Of a DNA stretch of 64,000 nucleotides, positions 1-9,429 are shown in pieces (position 1 is the first letter of the stretch; every line of letters starts with the position of its first letter). Origin of the DNA: CAXXFQ01 sp963674475 (GTDB lineage: Bacteria; Planctomycetota; Planctomycetia; Pirellulales; Thermoguttaceae); assembly GCA_963674475.2 (NCBI GenBank), contig CAXXFQ010000024.1, forward strand, positions 930,001-994,000, given 5' to 3'. Below the pieces are notes generated by a model, which worked only from the letters and a program-made list of their open reading frames with translations, made no database searches and had not been told where the DNA came from. The position numbers and the translations under genes are program-made.

Positions 1-3000
1 CCCCTTGGCCGCCGCTTCTTTATAACCAAAAACGATCCGCTTTCCGTCAAACGAGAGGTCGAACCGGTCGAAAACGCCCCCGTCGAGACCCGACACCAAT
101 TCGGTTACCTCGCCGGTGTCGATCGAAAGGCGACACAGGTTGCCGCCGTATTTTTTGACCCGCATGAAGTCGGCGTAATACCAACCGCCGCAGTAGGCGT
201 GACGCTTGGCGAACAAGAGATCCTGTCCGGCCAAAAGCGGGTTTTTCTTAACCAGCGATTCGTGTTGAAGTTTTTCAATCTGGCTTTTGATCGCGACGAA
301 AGAGCTTTTCTCCGAAGGGGCGTTCGAAATATCGAGAAGGTCGAGTGCCGCACGGGTCAGTTTTTGAGTAGTTTCGTTAAACGTCGCAGCATCAAAACGC
401 CCGGGGTAGTTTTGGGCCAAGTGGTCGATCGCCTTTTGAGTCGAATCGAGCTGTCGGCAAAGTCGCGACGCCTCGCCAGCCCTCGCGCAAAGGGTCAGCC
501 AAGCCGGGTCGTCCGCCGAAGTAGACGATGATTCAAGCAATTCGAGCGCGGCGTGGAGCTTCGCAAAAAAGGGCGCCCCGATCGCGGAATCCCGCTCGTC
601 CCCGGCCGCCTTGTCCGACTTCCAGCGATCGAGTAACGTCCGAAGATAGCGACGTTCGAATTCTGGCCGGTTGGCCATCGCAAACCAGCCATTGGTCGGG
701 TCGAACCAGTCGTGGTGGATTTCGTCCAGCCAAGGATGACATTCCGACGGGAAATCGGCACGTAGCCGCTTCCAAAAATCGGACACCAAAGCGGAAGTCG
801 TCTCGGAAGTCACCTCGATCAGATGGGAACGATCCTGTTTTGTAAAGGCGTGAAGCTTTTGGCGGAATCCGAGCATGGTCTGGGCCGGAGTTTTCGCTTT
901 TTGATAAAGGGGCTCCTGTGTCAAGGCGGCCAGTTCGGGAATTGACAAACGATCCCCCAATTTCATCGACTCCGATGGCTCACGACCCAAAACGGCCAGC
1001 TCGGCGATTTGAAAATTAAAATGCTTTCCGCCGGTCGATTCGTAGCTGTCGTTCACGCGAATTCCCACGTAACGCGTCACGACCCCCTCGAAAAGGATCG
1101 TTTCGGTCGCGTCTCCGGTCAAACGGCAAAACTGATGTTCTTTCGACATGACACGGTCAATGCGGTCGTCGTTTTCCAGGTCGTCGGCCACGGGATGCGC
1201 AGCCGGATCGAGATCGGTGTAGCAAAACAGGTCTCCCTTGCTCGGGCCAAAAAATCCTTGGCCTTTTCGAGACCGAAGTTTCAACCCGGTCACCAGATAC
1301 GGCCTTCCCAGGTCAACCACCAGATGGCCGGTCACCGGGGCGGACCCTTGCGGCGGTATCGTTTTCTTCCCGCTCCCGGTCGGTGTGTCGTCCAAAAGAC
1401 AGGTGAATGTATCCGGATTCCCGTCGATCGCTTTTTCCGCGGCGTATTTCGGATTGGACTGGCCGTCGGGCCGACTCTCTTTGGGAAAAGTCGAGCCTGA
1501 AGCGCTGACCACCGCGGTCGGACGAATCCAACGAAGCCCGGCCTCTTGTTTTTTTTGAACCGTCGGTTCCTGGGGCCGTTCGAAACAGCGTTTCCCTTTG
1601 GCCGTCGCGCGGCACGCTGTCCGATGCCGGTGCTGACTTCGTTCCAATCGAGCCTTTCTTGTCAGGTCGACCGGATTGACCAGTTTGAAATTCGACATGT
1701 CGGCCCGGGTGCGAAGCTCAAGGATTTTTCGCCCCGCCTCGATGATCGATAGCGCCTCGCGATAGTCCGGCTCATGGGGATCGAGTTTTTCGAGACAAAG
1801 GCTTTTCTTGGGCCGCGTGAAGTTGATCAGCTTGCCTGAGTTGGGATTGGCGAGTCCACGCGACTGAATCGGGGCACCGGTCAATTTGCTCAGCCGACTC
1901 AATTGAGCGTCGCTCAACGGACATCGCCCGAAAAGATGGTTCGGATAATTTGATTCATACGTCCCATAGTACGACGCATTCAGGTCGATCCAAGTGATCA
2001 GCCGATCGAGTTCTTCCTCGGAAAGCTTAACGTCGTTGTGACCAGCTCGGAGCATGTCGATCAATCGGCTTCGATGGGCGCCCCACGCGTAAGGCGGCAA
2101 CACCTCGGGCGGACCGTCGTCGACCGCTTTAATCAGTGCCTTCGTCATGTCAGGCTTGTCAGGATACCATCGCAACGGGCTTTTCTGACGCAGTTCGAGA
2201 TACGAGACGTTGAAAACAATCCCCAGATCGCCGCAAAGGTTGATACCCTTTTCGCCTTCCTTGCCGTAGTCGTGACAGCCGACACAATGGCGATCGAAGA
2301 CTGGCTGGATTTCGGTCAGGTAGTTGAAATTCCGCTCGGGACCGTGCCATGGCTTGAGCTTGCTCGGCGCTCGGGTCATCGCGATCGGCATCCGATGCGA
2401 GGAAATCGTCTCGACCGATTCGAGGCGCGGTTCATGACAGCCGACACATCCGGCCCGCTCACCCGGCTGAAGGGTCGTGCCGCTGCGCATCGATTGGACC
2501 ATCATCCCGTTTTCGTCGAGCGCTTGGAAGAAAACGAACCGTTCGGCCGGAACTTCAAAATAGGCCGATCCGTCTTCCTCGACCGGCGCGTCGCCGAGAA
2601 TCCGTTTGTTGTTGGTGCAATTAAAGTTCACCGCCGGACGTTGAAGGGTATCGCTGCGCCAAAGCGGATGGGTCCAATGTCGCTTCGGCGGCGCCTCGAC
2701 GACACGGATCGTCTTGATCGAGCCACGCGGGACGTTTTCCATCCCCGAACCGCGATAAACGTCAGCCACGTAAAACGTCCCGGTCTTCTTGGTCAGGTCA
2801 ACCCCGTCGGTCAGCACGGGCGGTTTTACCCGCGAGGTAAGCGGCATCGGGTCGAAGCACCCCGGCGTTTCGGTATGCAGTAAAACTTCGTTGCCGAAAA
2901 AGTCAACGAGAAAAATCCCCGTCTGTTCTCCTTGGCCGGTCATCCGGGCGCAGAGAATAAACTTTTCATCCAGCGGCCAGGGGTCTTCGTATTTGTTCGA

Positions 3001-4158
3001 GATTTTTTTAAACTGGTCGATCAGCGGTTCGTGGGGATGGGCCTTTTGGCGACCTTGATACGTGGTCTTCTTGTTGACCATGTACTTTTTGAGCGACTCG
3101 GGCCACGTCCGAACCAGCGGCGTCTCGCCGTCGAGCCCCTTACGCCGATCCAGGACGACCATCGCCCCCCTCGGTCGATCGTGGCACGACCCGAACACGG
3201 CGACCATCTTGTCGGTACCGGGCAAGGCCCGCGCGTCAAAGATCGCACCCGGCGACCAGGCGTTATTGCCGTAATAAAGCGCATGGTTTCGGCCGTCGGG
3301 CATCATCGTCCAAAGGCCGAACGACGGGCCGTAATGCCGGTCGACATATTCCCACCGATCGTAAATCACCCGACCGTCCGGCAGGATCGAAGCACGCGCC
3401 TCGAACAGGTTGTTGCGTCCGACCTGGCGGATATTCGAGCCGTCAGCGTTCATCAGAAAAAGGTTCGACTGGATATGCTGGTTGCAGCCGCAGTATTTCG
3501 GGTCACGCGTCGAGCTGAAAATGATCCGGCCGTCAGGCAAATAAACCGGGTCGATATCGGCCACCGACGGTTCATGGGTCAGTTGGCGAAGTTTTTGGCC
3601 GTCGGCGTTAATCTCAAAAACATGATAGTTCTCGTTTCGGCCGCGACGCATCGAAAAAAGCAACCGGTCGCCCTCGTAAGAAACTTCCAAATCACGGGCG
3701 ACCCCTTTGGGCGATTCGAAAACCGTCTCGACCTTCCCACCCTCGGCCAGATCGAGCGTCTTGATCGCCCCGCCGCCACGGAAACTGCCCGCGTTGACCT
3801 CGTCGGTCAGGAACATCGTCCCCGTGTTGTGGTGGTCAGGCCGATACTGTTGGCGAACGACAAAAACGATCGGCGATTTCTGCAAAACCGGATGGGCCGA
3901 GAGGGCCTCGTGTCGAAGGGCGTCCAACGTCGCAGGGGCCGTTTCGGCTTTCGGGTCAATCGATTCGAGCCGCTCGAGGAACCCGTTGGCCCCGGGATAC
4001 TGATCGGCGTATTGCTCTTGCAGGTAAACTATCGCCTTTTTCACCGAGTCGATCGACTCCGGCGTGGCGGCGGCAAATCCCATTTGGGCGGCCGACCAAA
4101 GGATCAAAGCAGTGCTTGCGAGAAAAAACGGTTTCAGGCGGCGGGAAAGGGGCTTCAT
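1..4158 (-). CDS. Giant hydrazine-synthase-alpha-like secreted cytochrome c protein, 3' end outside window
   Basis: The frame is open for 1386 codons from the ATG at 4158 to the left edge, so the C-terminus is missing. Visible order: signal peptide (about residues 1-25, MKPLSRRLKPFF start), TolB/WD40-type beta-propeller blades with repeated 'DG(R/K)' turns (about 80-480), an HzsA-middle-like segment, then two heme-binding motifs CVGCH at residues 571-575 and 625-629. An F5/8-type C (discoidin-like) domain follows at about 885-1055, then a helical stretch. A second propeller begins near the edge ('NPLLAGQDLLFAKR', 'FDGKRIVFGYK'). The family is common in planctomycetes that are not anammox bacteria, so hydrazine synthesis should not be assumed; a periplasmic c-type cytochrome acting with carbohydrate or peptide substrates is inference. 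It is related to the protein at 27790-31833. Recognition of the family is firm, function is unknown. Confidence 0.85.
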   Translation of the reverse strand, partial: MKPLSRRLKPFFLASTALILWSAAQMGFAAATPESIDSVKKAIVYLQEQYADQYPGANGFLERLESIDPKAETAPATLDALRHEALSAHPVLQKSPIVFVVRQQYRPDHHNTGTMFLTDEVNAGSFRGGGAIKTLDLAEGGKVETVFESPKGVARDLEVSYEGDRLLFSMRRGRNENYHVFEINADGQKLRQLTHEPSVADIDPVYLPDGRIIFSSTRDPKYCGCNQHIQSNLFLMNADGSNIRQVGRNNLFEARASILPDGRVIYDRWEYVDRHYGPSFGLWTMMPDGRNHALYYGNNAWSPGAIFDARALPGTDKMVAVFGSCHDRPRGAMVVLDRRKGLDGETPLVRTWPESLKKYMVNKKTTYQGRQKAHPHEPLIDQFKKISNKYEDPWPLDEKFILCARMTGQGEQTGIFLVDFFGNEVLLHTETPGCFDPMPLTSRVKPPVLTDGVDLTKKTGTFYVADVYRGSGMENVPRGSIKTIRVVEAPPKRHWTHPLWRSDTLQRPAVNFNCTNNKRILGDAPVEEDGSAYFEVPAERFVFFQALDENGMMVQSMRSGTTLQPGERAGCVGCHEPRLESVETISSHRMPIAMTRAPSKLKPWHGPERNFNYLTEIQPVFDRHCVGCHDYGKEGEKGINLCGDLGIVFNVSYLELRQKSPLRWYPDKPDMTKALIKAVDDGPPEVLPPYAWGAHRSRLIDMLRAGHNDVKLSEEELDRLITWIDLNASYYGTYESNYPNHLFGRCPLSDAQLSRLSKLTGAPIQSRGLANPNSGKLINFTRPKKSLCLEKLDPHEPDYREALSIIEAGRKILELRTRADMSNFKLVNPVDLTRKARLERSQHRHRTACRATAKGKRCFERPQEPTVQKKQEAGLRWIRPTAVVSASGSTFPKESRPDGQSNPKYAAEKAIDGNPDTFTCLLDDTPTGSGKKTIPPQGSAPVTGHLVVDLGRPYLVTGLKLRSRKGQGFFGPSKGDLFCYTDLDPAAHPVADDLENDDRIDRVMSKEHQFCRLTGDATETILFEGVVTRYVGIRVNDSYESTGGKHFNFQIAELAVLGREPSESMKLGDRLSIPELAALTQEPLYQKAKTPAQTMLGFRQKLHAFTKQDRSHLIEVTSETTSALVSDFWKRLRADFPSECHPWLDEIHHDWFDPTNGWFAMANRPEFERRYLRTLLDRWKSDKAAGDERDSAIGAPFFAKLHAALELLESSSTSADDPAWLTLCARAGEASRLCRQLDSTQKAIDHLAQNYPGRFDAATFNETTQKLTRAALDLLDISNAPSEKSSFVAIKSQIEKLQHESLVKKNPLLAGQDLLFAKRHAYCGGWYYADFMRVKKYGGNLCRLSIDTGEVTELVSGLDGGVFDRFDLSFDGKRIVFGYKEAAAKG

Positions 4159-4297
4159 ATTTATATCTATCCCTTGTCGTTTGCCGATAGGCAGGAAGGA
4201 AGGCGGGGTTCAAAGAGGGATCTTTTCCAGGAGGTCCAAAAGGTCGTTTTAGAACCGGTCCAAAGAAGAAAAAAATCCCAACCCCGATTATAACTAG

Positions 4298-4354
4298 AAC
4301 GGGTGGAAAAGCCAAGTCATCCTCTGCCAAGGACCACCGGCCTTTCCACCCGTT
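4298..4354. terminator. Inverted repeat, probable terminator
   Basis: AACGGGTGGAAAAG (4298-4311) faces CTTTCCACCCGTT (4342-4354), a stem of about 12 bp with a 30-nt loop. It lies between the stop of the DUF1559 gene (4401) and the start of the next minus-strand gene (4158). The T-run on the minus-strand exit side is poor (GTTCTAG), so termination efficiency is uncertain. Confidence 0.5.
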
Positions 4355-4400
4355 TTATGATTCGTTCGCCTTGAAAGAAAGGGGCTCCAAATGCGGCGAT

Positions 4401-5987
4401 TTACGGGAATTTCACTTTAATTTGACTCAAATCGATTGCGCACCCATCGGCTTTTTGAAAAAGACGAAGCAGGATTCCCGGTTCCACGTCGGCACGGATG
4501 TTGCGAACGCTTGCGTCACAAAAACCGGCGGCAAATCCGGAACCGTTGACCATTTTCAGACCAGCGGCCGGGTCGGATTCGTCGTAACGATAATCTTCCG
4601 GTTTGGTCCAAGGAACGGCCAGTTCGTCGCGAACCTCGACCAGGGCTATTGTGTTGACAGTACCGTCCGTGATATTTTGAATCTTCACCGGTTCGCCCGA
4701 ACCGAAAACCGTGTCCTTGCCGACCGGTGCGAGAAGGGTCGTGTAGCCGGATTTGACCTGAGAGCCCGAGGTCTGAAAAACCTTCGGCATCTTTTCGAGC
4801 AATTTTATATTATGCGGACTGTCCCACGGCTCGTCCAAGTGGAACTGTTTAAAAAGTTCTCCCTCTTCCAGAAATGGCAAGAGATGAACCCGCCAACTCA
4901 GTCGAGGCTTTCCATTTTCATCCCGGTCATTTTTTGGCGGGGGAAAATGGTCGTCTTTAGCATGGAAAGTTTGCATCCCGATCAATATGTGTTTCATGTT
5001 ATTTTGCGTCACGGTCAGCTGATATTTTTTGCTTGCCTTTTGAACCATAACACTGAATGCGGAAGCGAAGATCTTTCTGTCGTCCAGGGTAAGGATCAGC
5101 TGCGATCCTTCAGCCTTGGGGCTAAAGGTGGCCAACAACGTTTCGAGTTGCTCGGCGTTGATTTTCTTGGAAAACGGTTCGATCTTTTCATGAGCCGTGC
5201 GGACGATGACGGGCAATTGCTTGGCCAGGCGGGCGGCCGCTTCGTCGTCGGTCGATTGAATGACCATCCGGACAGAGATTTTCGCCGGGTCGATCCCGAT
5301 CGCCACCCAACGCAGTCCGTCGGTCAATACCCGACTCGGGCCGCCGCCGATCTCCTCGGGTAACTCAGGAAGCATCTCTTCGATCGCCCGACGTGCGTAA
5401 GCAGGCGGAACCAGGAGCATCTGCACCGGAAACCCTTCGACCGCGTCGAAAGCCTCGGCAATTTCCGGACGCGGTGACGGTTTGAGCGTATCGAGATAGT
5501 TTCTTACATATTCATAATAATGATTGAAGCCTCCCATGAAGGACCCGGATATAAATATGACATGCTCCTCCCGCTCAATAATATTCGAGGTATTAAAAAA
5601 AATCGGCACTTTTTGAAGTTTTTCCAGGTCGAGCGAATTCCCTTTTTGAATAAAAAAGAATCCCTGAGCCGACGCGTTGCAGACCCAGTAGATCGCCCTA
5701 TCGCCCAACGCCGCCCGAGTCGTTTCCACTACCCCTTTCCACAGGGTAAGAGGTGACCCACTGGCGGCGCTCGGCACCGGGACCATCTCACTGAGCTTTT
5801 CAGCCAGTAACGGTGGACCGAGATGGGCCGGGTCAATGCGGAGGACCGCTGTGGTTTGCCAGTCAACCATCGGGGCGATGATTTTCGCGTCGTCGTTTTC
5901 GTTCGCCCAAGCGGTGTGGGCCGCCCCCAAAACGCTGCACACAGCGAGCGTCATAAAAATCGTTTTTTGAAGAGAATATTTTCGCAT
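4401..5987 (-). CDS. Secreted DUF1559 domain protein
   Basis: This 528-residue protein has an N-terminal signal peptide (MRKYSLQKTIFMTLAVCSVLGAAHTAWA) and not the type IV pilin leader that most DUF1559 proteins carry. Residues 1-320 show no family I recognise. From about residue 325 the sequence is typical DUF1559: 'NNMKHILIGMQTFH', 'FPPPKNDRDENGKPRLSWRV', 'LLPFLEEGELFKQFHLDEPW' and a glycine-rich end that ends in 'CDASVRNIR'. The family is hugely expanded in planctomycetes and its role is unknown. The ATG at 5987 is preceded by a GGAG-containing leader. It lies 70 bp downstream of the gene at 6058-7575 on the same strand, so the two may be cotranscribed. Confidence 0.85.
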   Translation of the reverse strand: MRKYSLQKTIFMTLAVCSVLGAAHTAWANENDDAKIIAPMVDWQTTAVLRIDPAHLGPPLLAEKLSEMVPVPSAASGSPLTLWKGVVETTRAALGDRAIYWVCNASAQGFFFIQKGNSLDLEKLQKVPIFFNTSNIIEREEHVIFISGSFMGGFNHYYEYVRNYLDTLKPSPRPEIAEAFDAVEGFPVQMLLVPPAYARRAIEEMLPELPEEIGGGPSRVLTDGLRWVAIGIDPAKISVRMVIQSTDDEAAARLAKQLPVIVRTAHEKIEPFSKKINAEQLETLLATFSPKAEGSQLILTLDDRKIFASAFSVMVQKASKKYQLTVTQNNMKHILIGMQTFHAKDDHFPPPKNDRDENGKPRLSWRVHLLPFLEEGELFKQFHLDEPWDSPHNIKLLEKMPKVFQTSGSQVKSGYTTLLAPVGKDTVFGSGEPVKIQNITDGTVNTIALVEVRDELAVPWTKPEDYRYDESDPAAGLKMVNGSGFAAGFCDASVRNIRADVEPGILLRLFQKADGCAIDLSQIKVKFP

Positions 5988-6057
5988 AACTTCACCACTC
6001 CGTGAAAGGTAGAATCTTTTTTAATTGAACCGTTGAACCAACAAGAGAAAAAACCGA

Positions 6058-7575
6058 TCAGGGCTGTTTTGGCTTGGCAAAACGTAATATCAGATGTCGA
6101 ACTGCTCTGTTAAGTTTATGAGACGTTTTCAAAGTGGCCTGTTCGCCGTCGACTTCATAAATAAACGGTTTTCCGGTAGCCGGGTCAATCGGGGCGGGCA
6201 GATCGAGATCGTCCAACGACGCGGGCAATTTGGAGTCGTGTTTCGAGCCATAATGACGAATCGCCTCGACCGTCTGCAAGAGGGCCAACTCCTGTTCAGA
6301 ACGCACCAAGGCCTGTTGCGAGGAAGATATTGCCGGAATAAGAAGAAGCGGAAGTATGGCAACAGGACCTATTTGAGGTAATTGTTTACGCATTTTATCT
6401 TCCATTTCACGTTGTTTTTTCACGGCCTGCCAGAAGGGAAGATAGGACCACTTTCGGCAGTCGTCGGTCAGTTCGTCCCACACGCGAGTGGTGGCAAGGG
6501 CGACCAGCTGTAAAGCCGGATACGATTCCACCTGTGTCTCGCTCATCCCACAACGCTCGATCAAATATTTTCGGGCGCCCGGATAAGCGGCAATGACGTA
6601 GGCGGTCGTCGCAACTTCATTGCGGGACGGATTATCAGAAAAACGCCAGATACCGAACGTGTCCAAACCCCACGCGTCTCTTCCAAAATTTCGGGCCCTT
6701 AATTCATTCCAGTATTCAGCCGGGCGAGGCGTCTCGTCCACTTCTTTGAAAAACGGAAGCTGGAGATAGATCAGATTGGATTCAAATCCCAGACTTCGAC
6801 GCATATCGACAAGCGGCTTGGGCATTGACGCAATCGCCCAATAGAGATTCGGGGAGTCCGGCTGCTGAATCAAATCCTTCGTGGCATCCCAAGTGATGCC
6901 GGCTATGGCGATGCCGATGAGGTTGCTAACAACAAAATCTTGCCCTTGCCCCAAATGCTTGGCAAGCATGTAACTTTGGCGAATGATCTCAATCGCGTCG
7001 TCGTAACGTCGTTCGGCCAAGGCGACACGGGCTCGAATGACTTGGACACGAACGAGTTCTCGAAGCGATTGGATTTCCGGCAAGAGAATCGAAACGGGAT
7101 TTTCGGTTTCTTTTGGACGGTGGCCAAAATCACAGTGCCGACAGCGCACCGCCTCACGAAGATAACGTGGCTGGCAACCGTACCACGAGAGAAACTCCTT
7201 GATCTCCTCCAGCGGCAACTTCTCCAGCGGCATACTCATCCAGCAATAGGGGCGAGGTACCTCATCAGCCTTCCCCGATCCACAATCTTCCTTTTCCCAT
7301 TTTTCCTTCAACTCAATCAGATATTTTACACCTTGACCCTGCTCAAGAAACCCCATCGCCTTGAGGTAATAGATGGCGGCGTTGCGGTCGACCTGGTCGA
7401 ATTCGTCGGTGGTCAGACGATATTTCAGCGCGGGCCTCGGTTCCGGTGCCGAGTGGAAAGTCAACTCGGTGACAATCACTCCATCTTCATTTGGTTCATA
7501 GTTAACGGCAAAACTCGCTGGGGGGACGATCAGACAAAGGCCTAACGCCCCGAGTAGACCTACTATCTTTTTCAT
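6058..7575 (-). CDS. Uncharacterised secreted protein
   Basis: I do not recognise this 505-residue protein. It starts with a clear signal peptide (MKKIVGLLGALGLCLIVPPASFA). A cysteine cluster, including CRHCDFG at about residues 142-148, lies in the N-terminal third. The middle is helical and mentions aromatic-rich segments (PNLYWAIASMPKPLVDMRR). A second hydrophobic patch occurs near residue 410 (IGPVAILPLLLIPAISSSQQ), and the C-terminal 80 residues ('IRHYGSKHDSKLPASLDDL', 'DPATGKPFIYEV') resemble the soluble C-terminal end seen on many planctomycete pseudopilin-like secreted proteins. It is upstream of, and codirectional with, the DUF1559 gene, which suggests a shared extracytoplasmic role. 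Confidence 0.75.
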   Translation of the reverse strand: MKKIVGLLGALGLCLIVPPASFAVNYEPNEDGVIVTELTFHSAPEPRPALKYRLTTDEFDQVDRNAAIYYLKAMGFLEQGQGVKYLIELKEKWEKEDCGSGKADEVPRPYCWMSMPLEKLPLEEIKEFLSWYGCQPRYLREAVRCRHCDFGHRPKETENPVSILLPEIQSLRELVRVQVIRARVALAERRYDDAIEIIRQSYMLAKHLGQGQDFVVSNLIGIAIAGITWDATKDLIQQPDSPNLYWAIASMPKPLVDMRRSLGFESNLIYLQLPFFKEVDETPRPAEYWNELRARNFGRDAWGLDTFGIWRFSDNPSRNEVATTAYVIAAYPGARKYLIERCGMSETQVESYPALQLVALATTRVWDELTDDCRKWSYLPFWQAVKKQREMEDKMRKQLPQIGPVAILPLLLIPAISSSQQALVRSEQELALLQTVEAIRHYGSKHDSKLPASLDDLDLPAPIDPATGKPFIYEVDGEQATLKTSHKLNRAVRHLILRFAKPKQP

Positions 7576-7649
7576 CGATTAGGCTCCAAAAAAAGGGAAC
7601 GGTGCTGGAAAAGAGTCGAAAAACGAAAAAATGACAAGCGATTGTCGCG

Positions 7650-8450
7650 TTACCAGTATTGAATTTGATCGCGGCCGAAAAGCTCTTCATAGACTCGGCG
7701 GTAGTCGTTGGTTCGAAACGGTTTGGGCTCCGGTCGACGCGTGGCCGGACGCTCGGCTGTCGGCGTTTTGGACGGTGTCGACTTGGACAGCAACGATTTG
7801 GGCAAGGACGCTTTCGGCGGCGAAATAGGGTGAGTTTCCTGAAGCTCAGGAAATTTCCCCAGACGCATCGCCAACAGTGTCAGCGGCTTCCGCGAATCTC
7901 GCCCACCCCGATCCGACTCCCGCCAAAACGCCTCGAGCCATTCCATCGCAGTTGGACGCGAGTCCGGCTCGTACTGAGCAACCAACGCGACGTCCTCGGT
8001 CTCTTGCCGCTTCGACTCCGACTTGGCCGGGTCGTCCGGTGATTTAGCGACAGCGACCGAATTTTGCGTTACATCCGGTTCGATCGGCCCGACCACCTGA
8101 CGCGGCTGATGAGCAAAGCCAACTTCAAGCAGCCCGACTTGGACCATCAAAAACATGACCAGCGCCCCGACCACGACGCCTGAGCCCCAAACCCCGGCGA
8201 TCATCCCCCACCGCGGCAGTGAATGGGCCGACGTCGGGTGCTCGATCGTCGGAACCGGCGTTAAAGCCACGCTCGACTCGATTGGGCACTCGGCTTTTTC
8301 CGAAGCATCGAAATTCAACTTCGGCGTCCGAGGCGCAAGGGATCGGAATTGGGCTTCGATCGCCCGAAGCGCGTCGGGTGTTTCGAACTCGAAGTCGTTT
8401 TCGAAAACCGGCCCGTCCGCTCGATCGGGATGTTGGAATGAATCGGTCAT
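7650..8450 (-). CDS. Single-pass membrane protein, possible anti-sigma partner
   Basis: The 266-residue product has an acidic N-terminal cytoplasmic part (about residues 1-80), one strong transmembrane helix at about 82-107 (MIAGVWGSGVVVGALVMFLM) and a polar, proline-rich external tail ending in 'RVYEELFGRDQIQYW'. It begins 48 bp downstream of the ECF sigma gene on the same strand. That position and the soluble/TM/external layout fit an anti-sigma factor, but no zinc-binding HxxxCxxC anti-sigma motif is visible, so the role is inferred from context only. Confidence 0.7.
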   Translation of the reverse strand: MTDSFQHPDRADGPVFENDFEFETPDALRAIEAQFRSLAPRTPKLNFDASEKAECPIESSVALTPVPTIEHPTSAHSLPRWGMIAGVWGSGVVVGALVMFLMVQVGLLEVGFAHQPRQVVGPIEPDVTQNSVAVAKSPDDPAKSESKRQETEDVALVAQYEPDSRPTAMEWLEAFWRESDRGGRDSRKPLTLLAMRLGKFPELQETHPISPPKASLPKSLLSKSTPSKTPTAERPATRRPEPKPFRTNDYRRVYEELFGRDQIQYW

Positions 8451-8498
8451 GGTCGTGTGACCTCCGCTTATTTTGATCTTTTTATTTTGATTCGCTTA

Positions 8499-9173
8499 CT
8501 AGGATTCCGTGTCGACCTGCAACGATTTTTGCAATTGCTTCAAGGCCTGAATATAACGCCGATGGGCCGTGCTCGAGGAAGTGCCGGTCAGTTGGCCGAT
8601 CGCGTCAAACGACAAGTTGCCCCAAATCCGGGCAACTACGACCTCACGCATCTCAAGCGGCAATCGCTTCAGTCGGCCGACCGCCTCGTCGGCATCCATT
8701 TTCGCCTCGGGGGAGTGGACAAACCACCGATCGCCCTGAGAATCGGCCTCCTGACGACGGGCGGCAATCGCTTGGCGTTTTTGACGTCGCGATTCCGAAC
8801 GGGCCGCACTAATCGCCCGACGTCGAACGACCGCGTAGAGCCACGCAACCGGATCGTCCGGCGTCTGCGACTGGCGAACCAGTTCCACGAACGCCTCTTG
8901 CACCGCGTCGTCCGGCCACCGAGTCCACCCACGGGCATAAAGCACCAACGCGGCTCCATGCTCGCTCAGAAGTCGGTCAAGATGTGCTGGCCCCATCCGG
9001 TTCACGTCTGCTTCCGATCCATCCTGTGAGAAAAGAGAACCAACCCGTCCTGATCGGTTCCACCCTTTTCGTTTTCGCCCTGTTTCAGAATCGAAGAAAA
9101 AGCCACTCGAGGTTTCCGAATGGCTCCCCTCCAAGTTCATATTATTGTCGCCACCCGTGCGATTGTGTCCCAT
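8499..9173 (-). CDS. ECF-type RNA polymerase sigma factor
   Basis: Region 2 is visible in 'LVLYARGWTRWPDDAVQEAF' and 'DDPVAWLYAVVRRRAISAAR', and region 4 with its helix-turn-helix in 'LPLEMREVVVARIWGNLSF' followed by 'DAIGQLTGTSSSTAHRRY'. The order and size match extracytoplasmic-function sigma-70 factors. The reading frame allows starts at 9173, 9140 and 8996; the conserved domain starts directly after the ATG at 8996 (MGPAHLDRLLSEHG), so the first about 59 residues, which are low-complexity, may not be translated. None of the three has a convincing Shine-Dalgarno sequence. It is followed by a membrane protein that may control it. Confidence 0.88.
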   Translation of the reverse strand: MGHNRTGGDNNMNLEGSHSETSSGFFFDSETGRKRKGWNRSGRVGSLFSQDGSEADVNRMGPAHLDRLLSEHGAALVLYARGWTRWPDDAVQEAFVELVRQSQTPDDPVAWLYAVVRRRAISAARSESRRQKRQAIAARRQEADSQGDRWFVHSPEAKMDADEAVGRLKRLPLEMREVVVARIWGNLSFDAIGQLTGTSSSTAHRRYIQALKQLQKSLQVDTES

Positions 9174-9354
9174 CGGAATGGAAAAAACGGAAAAAATGGA
9201 ACGGAATCCCCCGCGTAAGTTGGGGTTTTAGCGGCAATTCAACACCCATTGGAGTGGCGTTTCTTCGCAAACGGCCTAGAAGGCGACATAGAAGACGTCA
9301 CGGGGAGGCCAAGACTTATCGATTCCGACAGAGGCCAAACCGATCGTGGCCCAA

Positions 9355-9390
9355 AAGAAAAAGGCGTGCCCTTCGAAAGAAAGACACGCC
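9355..9390 (-). terminator. Rho-independent terminator after hslU
   Basis: On the minus strand GGCGTG and CACGCC (9363-9368 with 9385-9390) form a stem with a 16-nt loop and are followed by TTTTTCTTTT. The plus-strand side also carries a T7 run, so the hairpin may work in both directions. It sits 40 bp past the hslU stop. Confidence 0.75.
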
Positions 9391-9429
9391 CGATTTTTTT
9401 CAGGAAGTGCGTTCGATTAATGGAACGAC

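Noticed and set aside
1..4158. Possibility that this organism is an anammox bacterium because of HzsA-like proteins
   Set aside because: The family is widespread in non-anammox planctomycetes, and no other anammox genes are present in the window.
2932..4293. 453-codon frame on the plus strand opposite the HzsA-like gene
   Set aside because: The minus strand codes for a clear cytochrome-like protein over the same bases; the plus frame is a shadow caused by codon bias.
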